DNA of 37,403 bases from Thiothrix sp. (lineage in GTDB: Bacteria > Pseudomonadota > Gammaproteobacteria > Thiotrichales > Thiotrichaceae), in assembly GCA_008015155.1 (NCBI GenBank), contig SSFA01000006.1:1-37403 (forward strand), given 5' to 3'. The position numbers and the translations under genes are program-made. A model generated the notes under the pieces. The model did no database searches and was not told the origin of the DNA. It saw nothing but the letters and a program-made list of their open reading frames with translations. Shown here piece after piece: positions 9,000 to 17,852 of this stretch (position 1 is the stretch's first letter; every line of letters begins with the position of its first letter).

Positions 9000-10220
9000 T
9001 TAGTTATGATGTGTAAAATGCACTGCTTCAAAAACATCGCGCATGGTTTCCCGTGCAACCTCACGAGCTGCTTCTGAGCCTTCGCGCAAGACTTTACGCA
9101 CGCGTTCACGATCATTTTCGTATTCGGCAGCCCGTTCTTGAATCGGTTTCAGCTCTTCCTGTACCGCGGTAATCACTGGACGCTTACAATCAATACAGCC
9201 AATTCCAGCGGAACGACAGCCTTCTTGTACCCACTGACGAGTAGATTCATCTGAATAGACTTGATGCAATTGCCAGACAGGACAATTTTCAGGATTACCC
9301 GGATCAGTGCGGCGCACACGCGCCGGATCAGTCGGCATAGTACGAATTTTCTTTTCTACATCGGCAGGGTCTTCACGCAGTGCAATGGTATTGTGATAGG
9401 ACTTCGACATTTTCTGCCCATCGAGTCCGGGCATTTTAGATTCTTTGGTTAAAACTGCTTGCGGTTCAGGGAGGATAATTTTTCCAGAGCCTTCCAAATA
9501 ACCAAACAAACGCTCACGATCGCCTAAAGAAATATTTTGTTGGCCTTCCAATAAAGCGCGTGCTTTAGCTAAAGCTTCTGCGTCCCCACGTTCCTGATAA
9601 GCTTTTCGCAACTCTCGATAAAGATTCGCGTTTTTCTTACCCATTTTATCGGCCGCTTGCTCAGCTTTTTCCTCAAAGCCCGGCTCGCGACCATAGAGAT
9701 GATTAAAGCGCCGTGCGACCTCGCGAGTCAATTCGATATGGGCTACTTGATCTTCGCCCACGGGAACTAAATCAGCTTTGTAGATCAAAATATCCGCAGA
9801 CTGTAACAGTGGATAACCTAGAAACCCATAAGTAGCCAAATCCAAATCACGCAGCTTTTCTTGCTGGTCTTTGTAAGTAGGCACCCGCTCTAACCAACCT
9901 AAAGGAGCAATCATGGACAGCATCAAATGCAATTCGGCATGTTCAGGGACGTGCGACTGCACAAACATAGTAGCGGAACTTGGGCTAATCCCTGCCGCTA
10001 ACCAGTCAATCGCCATATCCTCTACATTACGCGCCACATCATAAGGCGTTGCATAATGAGTGGTTAAAGCGTGCCAATCTGCCACGAAGAAAAAGCATTC
10101 GTGATTAAGTTGCATATCCACCCAATTTTTCAGTACACCATGGTAATGACCTAGATGTAACTTACCTGTGGGGCGCATCCCCGAAACGATTCGCTGATTC
10201 TGCAATGGCGTTGTGTTCAC
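9000..10220 (-). CDS. trpS: Tryptophanyl-tRNA synthetase
   Basis: Class I aminoacyl-tRNA synthetase that charges tRNA-Trp. The HIGH-type motif HLGH is at residues 22-25 and KMSKS is at 270-274. At 406 aa it exceeds the roughly 330 aa of the E. coli enzyme because of an insertion of about 70 mostly helical residues (about 181-250, with the segment KKNANLYRELRKAYQ) just before the KMSKS region. A CIDCKRP motif sits in the C-terminal part. The start is GTG, with AGGA eight bases upstream. The site-2 protease gene ends 12 bases before it and scpA follows at 15 bases, so it sits inside the operon. The long form looks like a lineage variant, not a second-copy resistance enzyme, although only one trpS is visible here. 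Confidence 0.95.
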   Translation of the reverse strand: MNTTPLQNQRIVSGMRPTGKLHLGHYHGVLKNWVDMQLNHECFFFVADWHALTTHYATPYDVARNVEDMAIDWLAAGISPSSATMFVQSHVPEHAELHLMLSMIAPLGWLERVPTYKDQQEKLRDLDLATYGFLGYPLLQSADILIYKADLVPVGEDQVAHIELTREVARRFNHLYGREPGFEEKAEQAADKMGKKNANLYRELRKAYQERGDAEALAKARALLEGQQNISLGDRERLFGYLEGSGKIILPEPQAVLTKESKMPGLDGQKMSKSYHNTIALREDPADVEKKIRTMPTDPARVRRTDPGNPENCPVWQLHQVYSDESTRQWVQEGCRSAGIGCIDCKRPVITAVQEELKPIQERAAEYENDRERVRKVLREGSEAAREVARETMRDVFEAVHFTHHN

Positions 10221-10232
10221 GTCCGCAATCCT

Positions 10233-10907
10233 TTAAAGAAAAATACCTGCAATGAAAGAGTACAATGCACCAATAATAGGCCCAATCACCTTATCCAACA
10301 CACCGAAGTATAACAAGGCAATCACAATCAGAAAGCCATAAGGCTCTATTCGATCTAGAGTATTCGCTAAGTTTCTAGGTACAAAACCACTTAAAACCCG
10401 CCCACCATCTAAGGGGGGAATAGGCACTAAATTCAGCACCATCAAGATCAGATTAAACACCAAACCAATTTGCGCCATCGTTAAAAACCCGGATGCAATC
10501 GCTTCATCCGGAATGACCCGCGCAAAAATCGTATACATGATGGCCCAGAAAATCGCCATCAAGAAATTCGCCAATGGCCCACCGACCGCCACAATCGCCA
10601 TGTCACGGCGTGGTTGTTTAAGATTGCGCGTGTTCACAGGAATTGGCTTGGCCCATCCAAAAGCAAACGGAGTGCCTGTGGTTGCTAAAGAAAACACTAA
10701 CATGCCAATCGGCAAAGCTACCGTACCAATCGGATCAATATGCTTGAGTGGATTAATGGTTAAACGTCCAAGCATTTTTGCCGTGCTGTCGCCTAATTTA
10801 TGTGCAATCCAACCATGCGCCACTTCATGCAAAGTGATCGCAAATAACACCGGAATCGCCCCAGCTGCCAGCAAAAAGATGATCCGATCAAAATCCATGC
10901 CTTCCAT
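10233..10907 (-). CDS. Site-2 protease family (M50) membrane metalloprotease
   Basis: Polytopic intramembrane zinc protease. The HExxH motif is H27-E28-xx-H31 (LHEVAHGW), and the third ligand is D167 within the NLVPIPPLDGGR motif. About five to six hydrophobic helices are visible over 224 residues, the compact form lacking a PDZ domain, unlike RseP. The natural substrate is unknown for this small subclass. The ATG follows the stop of the upstream YciO-like gene directly (TGAATG), so translation is coupled. A second ATG three codons in is an alternative start. The position between yciO and trpS is conserved in many gammaproteobacteria. Confidence 0.9.
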   Translation of the reverse strand: MEGMDFDRIIFLLAAGAIPVLFAITLHEVAHGWIAHKLGDSTAKMLGRLTINPLKHIDPIGTVALPIGMLVFSLATTGTPFAFGWAKPIPVNTRNLKQPRRDMAIVAVGGPLANFLMAIFWAIMYTIFARVIPDEAIASGFLTMAQIGLVFNLILMVLNLVPIPPLDGGRVLSGFVPRNLANTLDRIEPYGFLIVIALLYFGVLDKVIGPIIGALYSFIAGIFL

Positions 10908-11534
10908 TCAATGCTCCACTAACCAATCGATTGCCCCTTTGCCTTGGCGGAGAATAGCTGGACGCTCACCAGTTAAATCAATCACGGTGGTTGGGTCATG
11001 TCCACAAAACCCGCCATCCATTATCAAATCCACTTGATGTTCAAGATAGACTCGAATTTGGTAGGGATCAGTCATAGGTAGGTCTTCTTGCGGCAGAATC
11101 AAGGTACTTGAGACTAAAGGCTCATTAAGTTCTTGTAAGAAAGCTTGAGCAACGACATGATCTGGAATCCGAATCCCAATGGTTTTGCGCTTAGGATTTT
11201 GTAAGCGGCGTGGTACTTCCCGCGTCGCTTTTAAAATAAAAGTATACGCACCCGGGGTTAAGGTTTTTAGCAGTCGATAATTAATATTATCAACTTGCGC
11301 ATAATGCGAAATTTCGGATAGGTCTCGGCATACTAGGGTGAAGTTGTGCTTCTCATTCAGTTGCCGGATACGCTGAATGCGTTCCATGGCCGCTTTATCA
11401 TCTAACAAACAACCGATAGCATAACTAGAATCAGTCGGGTAAACTACGACACCACCATCACGCACAATATCAACTGCCTGCCGAAGTAGACGCTTTTGCG
11501 GATTTTCCGGGTGAATTTGAAAATATTGGCTCAT
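10908..11534 (-). CDS. yciO: YciO-type protein of the Sua5/YrdC/YwlC family
   Basis: YrdC-like domain of the family that includes L-threonylcarbamoyladenylate synthases, which make the precursor for t6A37 in ANN-decoding tRNAs. The opening (VVVYPTDSSYAIGC), RIRQLNEKHNFTLVC, and the basic pocket around KRKTIGIRIPDH are all seen. At 208 aa it matches E. coli YciO (about 206 aa) and lacks the C-terminal Sua5 domain. Whether YciO-type proteins are fully active synthases or paralogues is less certain than for TsaC. It is the first gene of the leftward operon, and its promoter should lie in 11535-11680, shared with divergent yciB. Confidence 0.88.
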   Translation of the reverse strand: MSQYFQIHPENPQKRLLRQAVDIVRDGGVVVYPTDSSYAIGCLLDDKAAMERIQRIRQLNEKHNFTLVCRDLSEISHYAQVDNINYRLLKTLTPGAYTFILKATREVPRRLQNPKRKTIGIRIPDHVVAQAFLQELNEPLVSSTLILPQEDLPMTDPYQIRVYLEHQVDLIMDGGFCGHDPTTVIDLTGERPAILRQGKGAIDWLVEH

Positions 11535-11680
11535 GAGGGCAGTGTTGTTATCGTTTAAAAAGCAGGATTTTACAGGTTAATGCTAAGAAATACAGTGCAG
11601 GCGATGGCTTAAGCTGACGCTGCATTCAATAAAATGATGGTTATGACCTTAAAACTGCATCCAGTAAAGATTCAAGCATT

Positions 11681-12304
11681 ATGAAGTTTTTCTTTGATTT
11701 TTTCCCTGTTTTGCTATTTTTTTTAGCTTACAAGTTTTTTGGTGATATGCCACCCGCTTTGATCACAGCGGCCAATCAAATTCCTTTCGTGGAGCTTTCT
11801 CAAGCTGAACCTAAGCATGCGATTTTATTTGCCACTCTAGTGATTATCCTTGCCACGATTGTGCAAAATCTTCTGCACTACGTGTTCTATAAACGTTTTG
11901 AGCGGATGCATTTAATCTCTTTAGGGATTTTGCTGGCCTTCGGTAGCTTAACTTTAGTTTTGAAAGACTCTGCTTTTATCCAATGGAAAGTCACTGTTTT
12001 TAACTGGATTTTTGCCCTAGTTTTCATCGGTAGCGCCTATGTGGGTAACCGTAAGCCTCTGGTAGAGCGGATGATGTCTAATGCAATGCAAGTACCCGCA
12101 CCAATATGGACAAAAGTTAATTGGATGTGGGCTGCATTTTTTGTTTTTATTGGCGTGCTGAATCTAGTAGTTGCTTATAATTTTAGCGAAGACATTTGGG
12201 TGGACTTCAAATTATTTGGAATTTTAGGACTGACACTGGTCTTTGTGATTGCGCAAGCCTTTTATCTGCAAAGACATGTGATTGAGACCAGTAAGGAACC
12301 TTAA
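11681..12304 (+). CDS. yciB: Inner membrane-spanning septation protein YciB
   Basis: Polytopic inner-membrane protein (also called IspZ) involved in cell-envelope synthesis and septation. The characteristic start [20 protein letters not shown] and five hydrophobic helices are visible. The motif [35 protein letters not shown] (shown here in shortened reading around residues 146-178) is typical, and 207 aa is slightly longer than E. coli (179 aa). A YciI-like gene begins one base after its stop, forming a likely transcription unit with the downstream isomerase gene. Confidence 0.93.
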   Translation: MKFFFDFFPVLLFFLAYKFFGDMPPALITAANQIPFVELSQAEPKHAILFATLVIILATIVQNLLHYVFYKRFERMHLISLGILLAFGSLTLVLKDSAFIQWKVTVFNWIFALVFIGSAYVGNRKPLVERMMSNAMQVPAPIWTKVNWMWAAFFVFIGVLNLVVAYNFSEDIWVDFKLFGILGLTLVFVIAQAFYLQRHVIETSKEP

Positions 12305-12305
12305 A

Positions 12306-12605
12306 ATGTTATATGTGATTATTGGCGAAGATTTTCCACAAAGCCTAGCCAAGCGTTTAATAGCACGACCTGCACACCTTGAACGTTTGCAAGCTTTACA
12401 AACGCAAGGACGTCTAGTGCTCGCCGGCCCAAATCCTGCGATTGATAGTAATGATCCGGGCGAAGCGGGTTTTACGGGCAGTCTCATTATTGCTGAATTT
12501 GAATCATTAACCGCAGCACAAGCTTGGGCCGATGCGGACCCTTATGTGGCTGCAGGCGTTTACCAACAGGTAAGCGTCAAACCCTTTAAAAAAGTTTTAC
12601 CATAA
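12306..12605 (+). CDS. yciI: YciI-like protein
   Basis: Small (99 aa) ferredoxin-fold YciI/YCII family protein of unknown biochemical function. The family pattern is seen: [13 protein letters not shown], the [12 protein letters not shown] helix with a conserved His, an AGPNP strand, GSLIIAEF, and [14 protein letters not shown] with the conserved Asp-Pro-Tyr. The ATG is one base after the yciB stop; an in-frame ATG eight codons earlier would overlap yciB and is less likely. The yciB-yciI order is conserved in proteobacteria and indicates co-expression. Confidence 0.9.
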   Translation: MLYVIIGEDFPQSLAKRLIARPAHLERLQALQTQGRLVLAGPNPAIDSNDPGEAGFTGSLIIAEFESLTAAQAWADADPYVAAGVYQQVSVKPFKKVLP

Positions 12606-12634
12606 GAGCCTATTGTTTAAGGAAATTGATAAAG

Positions 12635-13609
12635 ATGCGAATCATAACTAACACATTAATCGCAAGTAGTTTAATTGGGCTGGTGCTGGGTCTAAATACA
12701 GTCAATGCAGAAGATGCTAAACCTGCTGCCCCCGCAGCTACTGCAACGACTACCGCTGCACCTGCTGCTGGTACTGAAGCTAAACCAGCCGGTTCTGATG
12801 AAATTGTTGCGATTGTTAATGGTGTTGATATTAAGCGTGACACTCTCAACACCTTAATGGATATGGCCAAGCGTTCTGGCGCGGGTGACCAAGTAGACGA
12901 AAAAACGATGCTAGAAGACTTGGTCGTGACTGAGCTCGCTCGCCAAGAAGCGAACAAATCCGGCTTAGCTGAACGTGAAGATGTTCAAGAAAAATTGAAT
13001 AACTTCAAAGATAAACTAGTACTGAATACGTGGATGCAAGAAAAAGCGGCTGCTTTAAATATCACGGATGATGAAGTTAAAGCTGCTTATGACAAAGCGA
13101 CCTCACAGATGTCTAAAAGCGAATACAAAGCTCGTCACATCCTCGTAAAAACCAAAGATGAAGCGAAAGCGGTCTTAGATGAACTCAAAGCAGGCAAAGA
13201 TTTCGCAGATTTAGCGAAAGCTAAATCGACTGATACGTCCGCGCAAATGGGTGGTGATTTAGGCTGGTTCAAAACCGACAGCATGGTCAAACCGTTTGCC
13301 GAAGCTGTGGCAGCGATGGAACCCGGTCAAACTAGTACTGAACCTGTTGAAACTCAATTCGGTTGGCATGTCATCAAATTGGAAGAAAAGCGTGATGTGA
13401 AACTGCCTGAGTTAGAAAATATGAAGCCGCAGCTCAAGCGTCAAATTGAGCAAGAAAAAATGATGGCCTACATGAAGGATTTACGCGCTAAGGCAGATGT
13501 TAAAGTTTTATTGAAAGATGAAGCAAAACCAGCTGCTGCTGAAACGCCTAAGGAAGAAACTAAAGAAGCTGCTCCAGCAGCCCCTGCTGAGCCTGCCAAA
13601 ACTCAATAA
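12635..13609 (+). CDS. Periplasmic PpiC-type peptidyl-prolyl isomerase
   Basis: Parvulin-type foldase expected to act on exported proteins. A Sec signal peptide (residues 1 to about 25, ending VNA) precedes an Ala/Pro/Thr-rich linker (about 27-55). A SurA-N-like helical region (about 55-160) comes next, then one parvulin domain (about 163-254) with KARHILVKTKDEA, GGDLGWF and QFGWHVIKLEE. The tail is Ala/Pro/Glu/Lys-rich. Total length is 324 aa. I chose the ATG at 12635 because the upstream TTG at 12626 would leave only three bases to the AAGG ribosome site. It follows yciI by 29 bases. Confidence 0.92.
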   Translation: MRIITNTLIASSLIGLVLGLNTVNAEDAKPAAPAATATTTAAPAAGTEAKPAGSDEIVAIVNGVDIKRDTLNTLMDMAKRSGAGDQVDEKTMLEDLVVTELARQEANKSGLAEREDVQEKLNNFKDKLVLNTWMQEKAAALNITDDEVKAAYDKATSQMSKSEYKARHILVKTKDEAKAVLDELKAGKDFADLAKAKSTDTSAQMGGDLGWFKTDSMVKPFAEAVAAMEPGQTSTEPVETQFGWHVIKLEEKRDVKLPELENMKPQLKRQIEQEKMMAYMKDLRAKADVKVLLKDEAKPAAAETPKEETKEAAPAAPAEPAKTQ

Positions 13610-13718
13610 TTAATTTGAGTTTTTGACTCCCTGATCCCTTGTTAGATTGGGGAGTTCTCGACATTTTCTATTAATCGCACTACCGTTTTAATGATCAACA
13701 ATAACGAGAGGCCGCGAG

Positions 13719-14747
13719 ATGAAGCCAGAATGGAAAAACTTTCTGATTGAACAAGGTGCCGAATTCGACGGCTCTACCCTGTTACACTTTGGTAACCCTG
13801 AACGTGAACGCCGCATCCCTCCACAAGGCGCGATACTTTGTGATTTATCTCATCAAGGTTTAATCAGTGCCACTGGCCTAGATGCCTCCGCCTTTCTCCA
13901 AGGGCAACTCAGTAATGATATTAACCAAGTCAATGCTGAACGCGCCCAACTGAGCTCGTATAGTTCGCCTAAAGGCCGTGCCTATACAAGCTTTCAAATT
14001 ATGCAGCGCCAAGGTGTGTATTATCTAAGCCTCTCTAGTGATGTTTTAGAAGCAGTACTCAAACGGCTCCGTATGTTTGTCATGCGCTCAAAAGTATCTT
14101 TAGAGGATGCGCGCGAGAGTTTAGTACAGTTTGGGTATGCCGACCCTGCAGGTGAACAACGCCTAAAAGATGCACTCGGGCAGTATCCAGCAAAAAATTT
14201 AGATGTGGTGCAAGTGGGTAATTTAACAATTGTCCGCCAAGCTGCTAGCGTTCCACGCTTTGCCATTTATGGCGAACTCGATGATGCCCGCCAATTGTGG
14301 AATCGCTTGAGCGTACATGCTGCGGCTGTTGGCCCTGCTGCTTGGGATTATTTTGATACTGAAGCTGGAATTCCCAAAATCACTACTGGCAATATGGAAG
14401 CTTGGGTTCCCCAAATGCTGAACTTACATCTCATTGATGGGATTAGCTTCAAAAAAGGTTGTTTTCCAGGTCAAGAAATTGTCGCGCGCTTAAAATATTT
14501 GGGTAAAAACAAACGGCAAATGTATCGAGTGGCGATTGAGGATATTCATCAGCCTGCAGTCGGTGCCAAGATTCAAGATGAAAAAGGCGAAGAAGCGGGG
14601 GAAATTCTCAATTCGGTACTAAGTCCTAGCGGTGACCATATTGAGGCTTTAGCAGTGTTAAAAATTGCAGTAGCTGAGCAAAACTTAAATTTAGCAGGGG
14701 CAAAACTGCGCTTACTACCTTTGCCTTATTCCTTGGAAAGCGAATAA
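13719..14747 (+). CDS. ygfZ: Folate-binding protein YgfZ
   Basis: Tetrahydrofolate-dependent protein of the GcvT/YgfZ family that supports iron-sulfur enzymes such as MiaB and other radical-SAM proteins. The signature KGCFPGQE is at residues 246-253, with the conserved C248. An N-terminal GcvT-like fold has DLSHQGLISATGLDASAFLQGQLSNDI around 42-68. The length (342 aa) is close to E. coli YgfZ (326 aa). The ribosome site GAGAGG lies about nine bases upstream. The gene is followed by a strong hairpin shared with the convergent dehydrogenase gene. Confidence 0.93.
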   Translation: MKPEWKNFLIEQGAEFDGSTLLHFGNPERERRIPPQGAILCDLSHQGLISATGLDASAFLQGQLSNDINQVNAERAQLSSYSSPKGRAYTSFQIMQRQGVYYLSLSSDVLEAVLKRLRMFVMRSKVSLEDARESLVQFGYADPAGEQRLKDALGQYPAKNLDVVQVGNLTIVRQAASVPRFAIYGELDDARQLWNRLSVHAAAVGPAAWDYFDTEAGIPKITTGNMEAWVPQMLNLHLIDGISFKKGCFPGQEIVARLKYLGKNKRQMYRVAIEDIHQPAVGAKIQDEKGEEAGEILNSVLSPSGDHIEALAVLKIAVAEQNLNLAGAKLRLLPLPYSLESE

Positions 14748-14750
14748 ACG

Positions 14751-14779
14751 ATAAACGCACCACTAGGGTGCGTTTATTT
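14751..14779. terminator. Bidirectional terminator hairpin
   Basis: ATAAACGCACC (14751-14761) pairs perfectly with GGTGCGTTTAT (14767-14777) around a 5-base loop, four bases after the ygfZ stop. T-rich flanks occur on both strands (TTTATTT rightward, TTTATCG leftward). It lies between convergent ygfZ and the isocitrate dehydrogenase gene and can serve both. Confidence 0.72.
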
Positions 14780-14802
14780 GGTGTCTCAGGCAAATTTAAG
14801 CC

Positions 14803-15843
14803 TTACATGAAGGATTTCATCCGGTCGATTACGACTTGGGTGAATTCATCCGTATTCAGCTTTCCTTTCAGATCGCGTGTACATTCACCTGCTTCAATCG
14901 CACTTAATAAGCCCAAACGCAGCGCATGACCTAAGTCATAACGATCCACATGATCTAATAACATACCGAAGGCTAATAAGACTGCTGAAGGATTCGCAAC
15001 ATTTTTACCAGCGATATCTGGAGCAGTGCCGCCTGCAGGATCGAACATCGCAATATCAACACTGTAATCATCATTGAATGAGTAGTTACCGCTCGCGCCC
15101 GTGCCTAAGCTACCTACTAAACCACTCGCCATATCCGATAGAAAATCGCCGTACTCATTCAGAGTGACAATCACTTCATAATCTTGTGGCTTCATGATGA
15201 TTTTTGCGAGTAGCGCATCAAACAATTCAACATTGTGTGGCACATCCGCATAATCAACGCTAACTTTTTTCACGATTTCTTCAAACAAACCATCAGTTAC
15301 TTTCTGAATCGTGTGTTTAGAAGACGAGGTGACTTTGTAATTCCGCCCGCCATAGGTTTGGCCTTTTTTACGAGCCAGCTCAAAAGCAAAATGTGCTGCC
15401 TGCATACAAGGACGCGTTTCCACCATACGAACAGAAATCGCGCTGTCTAAACCAATGCGTTGACCCGGATCATCATAAGTACCACCCGTAGCAACACGGA
15501 TAATGTGCAAATTAACGTTTTCTTTAAAGTTTGAGTTAATGCCTTTAATGGAAATAACCGGACGATAGATAACGCTGAAATTTAAGCGGCGGCGAATCAG
15601 AGCATTCGGGCTGCGAGTACGAGTTTCAGTGGGATACTTTAAAGCCAATTTAGTCGCACGCATGGACTCTTCAGCTTCATCAATAGCTGCTAGACCTTTC
15701 GCTTCGCGAGTGGCGACTGACCAATCAACTGGCTTAAAACTAATATCAGCGGGCAAGGCTTCAGCAACTTGATGAATAGATGCGGCTATTTCTGGCCCGA
15801 TACCATCGCCTAGTAATTCGGTAATTTCGATTTTTTTGCTCAT
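14803..15843 (-). CDS. NAD-type isocitrate/isopropylmalate dehydrogenase
   Basis: Beta-decarboxylating dehydrogenase, most likely isocitrate dehydrogenase given the adjacent aceK. Numbering from the ATG with AGGAG eight bases upstream (346 aa): the substrate residues matching E. coli S113, N115, R119, R129, R153 and Y160 are S78, N80, R84, R94, R116 and Y123. K176 matches K230, and the metal aspartates are D209, D233 and D237. The cofactor motif GGTAPDIAG (271-279) has Asp-Ile where NADP enzymes have Lys-Tyr, pointing to NAD. Two departures are notable. The usual RENTEG motif is RVATGG, and the adenine-binding His of HGTAP is Gly271. Alternative substrates (isopropylmalate, homoisocitrate) cannot be excluded. 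It is divergent from aceK across a region with two palindromic operators. Confidence 0.85.
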   Translation of the reverse strand: MSKKIEITELLGDGIGPEIAASIHQVAEALPADISFKPVDWSVATREAKGLAAIDEAEESMRATKLALKYPTETRTRSPNALIRRRLNFSVIYRPVISIKGINSNFKENVNLHIIRVATGGTYDDPGQRIGLDSAISVRMVETRPCMQAAHFAFELARKKGQTYGGRNYKVTSSSKHTIQKVTDGLFEEIVKKVSVDYADVPHNVELFDALLAKIIMKPQDYEVIVTLNEYGDFLSDMASGLVGSLGTGASGNYSFNDDYSVDIAMFDPAGGTAPDIAGKNVANPSAVLLAFGMLLDHVDRYDLGHALRLGLLSAIEAGECTRDLKGKLNTDEFTQVVIDRMKSFM

Positions 15844-15922
15844 TAAAGCTCCTCCTTTGGTGGTAATGACTGAAGACATTGATGAGTGATTTCTGCAGCG
15901 CAATATTATACAGGGAACCACT

Positions 15923-15936
15923 AATTGTCGACAATT
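15923..15936. promoter_or_regulatory. Operator-like palindrome 1 (AATTGTCGACAATT)
   Basis: Perfect 14-base palindrome with the core TTGTCGACAA in the divergent region between the dehydrogenase gene and aceK. It is 80 bases upstream of the dehydrogenase ATG. The TTGT-N2-ACAA form is usual for GntR-type repressors; the family assignment is inference. Confidence 0.55.
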
Positions 15937-15976
15937 GATTCATTTTATTCCCTTAAACAGACTTAAAACACCTTGA

Positions 15977-15988
15977 TTTGTCGACAAA
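15977..15988. promoter_or_regulatory. Operator-like palindrome 2 (TTTGTCGACAAA)
   Basis: Perfect 12-base palindrome with the same core TTGTCGACAA, 110 bases before the aceK ATG. Its centre is 53 bp from the centre of the first palindrome, about five helical turns, placing both on the same face of the DNA as expected for cooperative repressor binding. No further copies of the core were noticed in the window. Confidence 0.55.
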
Positions 15989-16097
15989 AACGCACTAAAA
16001 CCAAGCAAGTTCCTGCTAAATGCTTACTAATGAGTAATGGTTGCGGTACATAAGGTGCTGCTATACCATTTCCGCCAATCTATTTAGGGCAGGCATT

Positions 16098-17840
16098 ATG
16101 GAAGCATCTACGGGTCTCAGCCGCAATATCGCTAACACCATCCTCGAAGGCTTTAATCGGCACTTTAGTATCTTTCAACAAATTACCTCAGGTGCACGCG
16201 AGCGCTTTGAACAGGCCGATTGGCATGCAGTCCATGCTTCCTCACGTGAGCGTATTACCCTTTACGATCAACGAATTAAAGAAACGATCACTAAAGTCCA
16301 AGAGCTTTATAAGATTGCAGGTCTTGATCTAGACTTATGGCGTGATACCAAGCTCTGTTATATGCGTCTGTTGTCTTATCATCTGCAACCGGAACTTGCA
16401 GAAACTTTTTATAACTCTGTGTTCTGTCATCAATTCGACCGCATTTATTACACCAATGAATTCATTTTTGTGCGCAATGCCATTTCTACCGATTACATTG
16501 AATCGACTGACTCAGAGCGTGTGAGCTATCAATCTTATTACCCCAATGAGATTGGCTTAATAGCGGCAATTCGCCAAGTAATTCAGCAAGCTGGTTTTCA
16601 AACGCCCTTTGAAGATCTTGAGCGCGATATGCGTAGTATTCGCAAAGCTATTGTAAAACGCTTTCGCGGTAAACTTGCCCGCAAAACACATTTGAATTTT
16701 CAGCTGAGTGTGATTTGTAGTCCTTTCTTTCGGAATAAAGCAGCTTATATTGTCGGTCATTATACTAACGGCCGCGAGGATGAAGGCTTTGCGCTAGCAG
16801 TTCTAAATAATGAACAGGGCCAATTATATATTGATACTTTGCTGATTGGCGAAAAGCAGTTGTCCATCGTGTTCAGTTATTCACAAGCCTATTTCATGAT
16901 TGAACACCAAGTGCCGTCTGCAATTGTAGATTTCTTACAAAAAATTCTGCCTGAGCGCACTCGTTCTGAACTGTATTCCTCGATTGGTTTACACAAACAA
17001 GGCAAATCCGATTTCTATCGGCACTTCCTGCATCACATGCGCCACTCTAGCGATAAATTTGTGATTGCGCCGGGGATTCGCGGGATGGTAATGATGGTAT
17101 TCACCCTGCCCTCTTATCGCTATGTCTTCAAAATCATTAAAGACAAATTCGCCCCACAAAAAGAATTTACCCGCAAAGTCGTAGCAGAAAAATACCAACT
17201 GGTTAAACGCCATGATCGGGTTGGGCGCATGGCGGATATGTTGGAATATTCTGATGTCTCCCTCCCTCAGGATCGAATTCACCCTGATTTATTACAAGAA
17301 CTCCTCGATACTTGTGCCAGTAGTATGACGATTAGTGATGGCAAGGTAATCTTCAAGCACTTATATATTGAACGCCGGATGATTCCGCTCAATATGTATT
17401 TAGAAACAGCCACTGAGTCACAACTAGAACGTGTCATTCGCGACTATGGCGATGCGATTAAACAATTAGCTGCTGCGAATATCTTCCCCGGTGACTTTTT
17501 ATATAAAAACTTCGGTGTGACTCAGTTAGGACGGGTAGTTTTCTACGACTATGACGAAATTAATTATATGACGGAATGTAATTTCCGCAAAATTCCACCA
17601 CCACGTTTTCCTGAAGATGAATTCAGTTCAGAGCCTTGGTATTCGATTGAACCGTTTGATGTCTTCCCTGAAGAGTTCGGTACTTTCCTGTTAACCAATC
17701 CCAAAATCCGCAAAGTTTTTATGAAATATCATAAAGACCTACTCAGCGCGGCTTATTGGCAAAAGAAGAAAGATAATATCCTTAATGGTATCTATGAGGA
17801 TGTGTTTCCTTATCCTGAGGGGTTAAGGTTTAGGCGCTAA
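16098..17840 (+). CDS. aceK: Isocitrate dehydrogenase kinase/phosphatase
   Basis: Bifunctional enzyme that phosphorylates and dephosphorylates isocitrate dehydrogenase to control flux between the TCA cycle and the glyoxylate bypass. The ATG chosen at 16098 (ribosome site AGGGCAGG) gives 580 aa, against 578 aa in E. coli; an earlier in-frame ATG at 16041 is unlikely. The nucleotide site APGIRGM is at 324-330, the Lys of VFKIIKD at 345, and the catalytic Asp of VGRMAD at 380. All three are offset by nine from E. coli 315-321, K336 and D371. The C-terminal YDYDEIN and FPEEF motifs are present. Unlike in enterobacteria it is not beside aceB or aceA but divergent from its probable substrate gene. 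Confidence 0.96.
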   Translation: MEASTGLSRNIANTILEGFNRHFSIFQQITSGARERFEQADWHAVHASSRERITLYDQRIKETITKVQELYKIAGLDLDLWRDTKLCYMRLLSYHLQPELAETFYNSVFCHQFDRIYYTNEFIFVRNAISTDYIESTDSERVSYQSYYPNEIGLIAAIRQVIQQAGFQTPFEDLERDMRSIRKAIVKRFRGKLARKTHLNFQLSVICSPFFRNKAAYIVGHYTNGREDEGFALAVLNNEQGQLYIDTLLIGEKQLSIVFSYSQAYFMIEHQVPSAIVDFLQKILPERTRSELYSSIGLHKQGKSDFYRHFLHHMRHSSDKFVIAPGIRGMVMMVFTLPSYRYVFKIIKDKFAPQKEFTRKVVAEKYQLVKRHDRVGRMADMLEYSDVSLPQDRIHPDLLQELLDTCASSMTISDGKVIFKHLYIERRMIPLNMYLETATESQLERVIRDYGDAIKQLAAANIFPGDFLYKNFGVTQLGRVVFYDYDEINYMTECNFRKIPPPRFPEDEFSSEPWYSIEPFDVFPEEFGTFLLTNPKIRKVFMKYHKDLLSAAYWQKKKDNILNGIYEDVFPYPEGLRFRR

Positions 17841-17852
17841 GTTTGTCCTTGC

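Noticed and set aside
10513..11037. 174-codon rightward ORF opposite the site-2 protease and YciO-like genes
   Set aside because: It spans the junction of two well-supported genes on the other strand and looks like no known protein.
13619..13665. Imperfect hairpin (ACTCCC...GGGAGT) after the isomerase gene as a terminator
   Set aside because: The loop is long, the stem is interrupted, and no T-run follows it on the coding strand.
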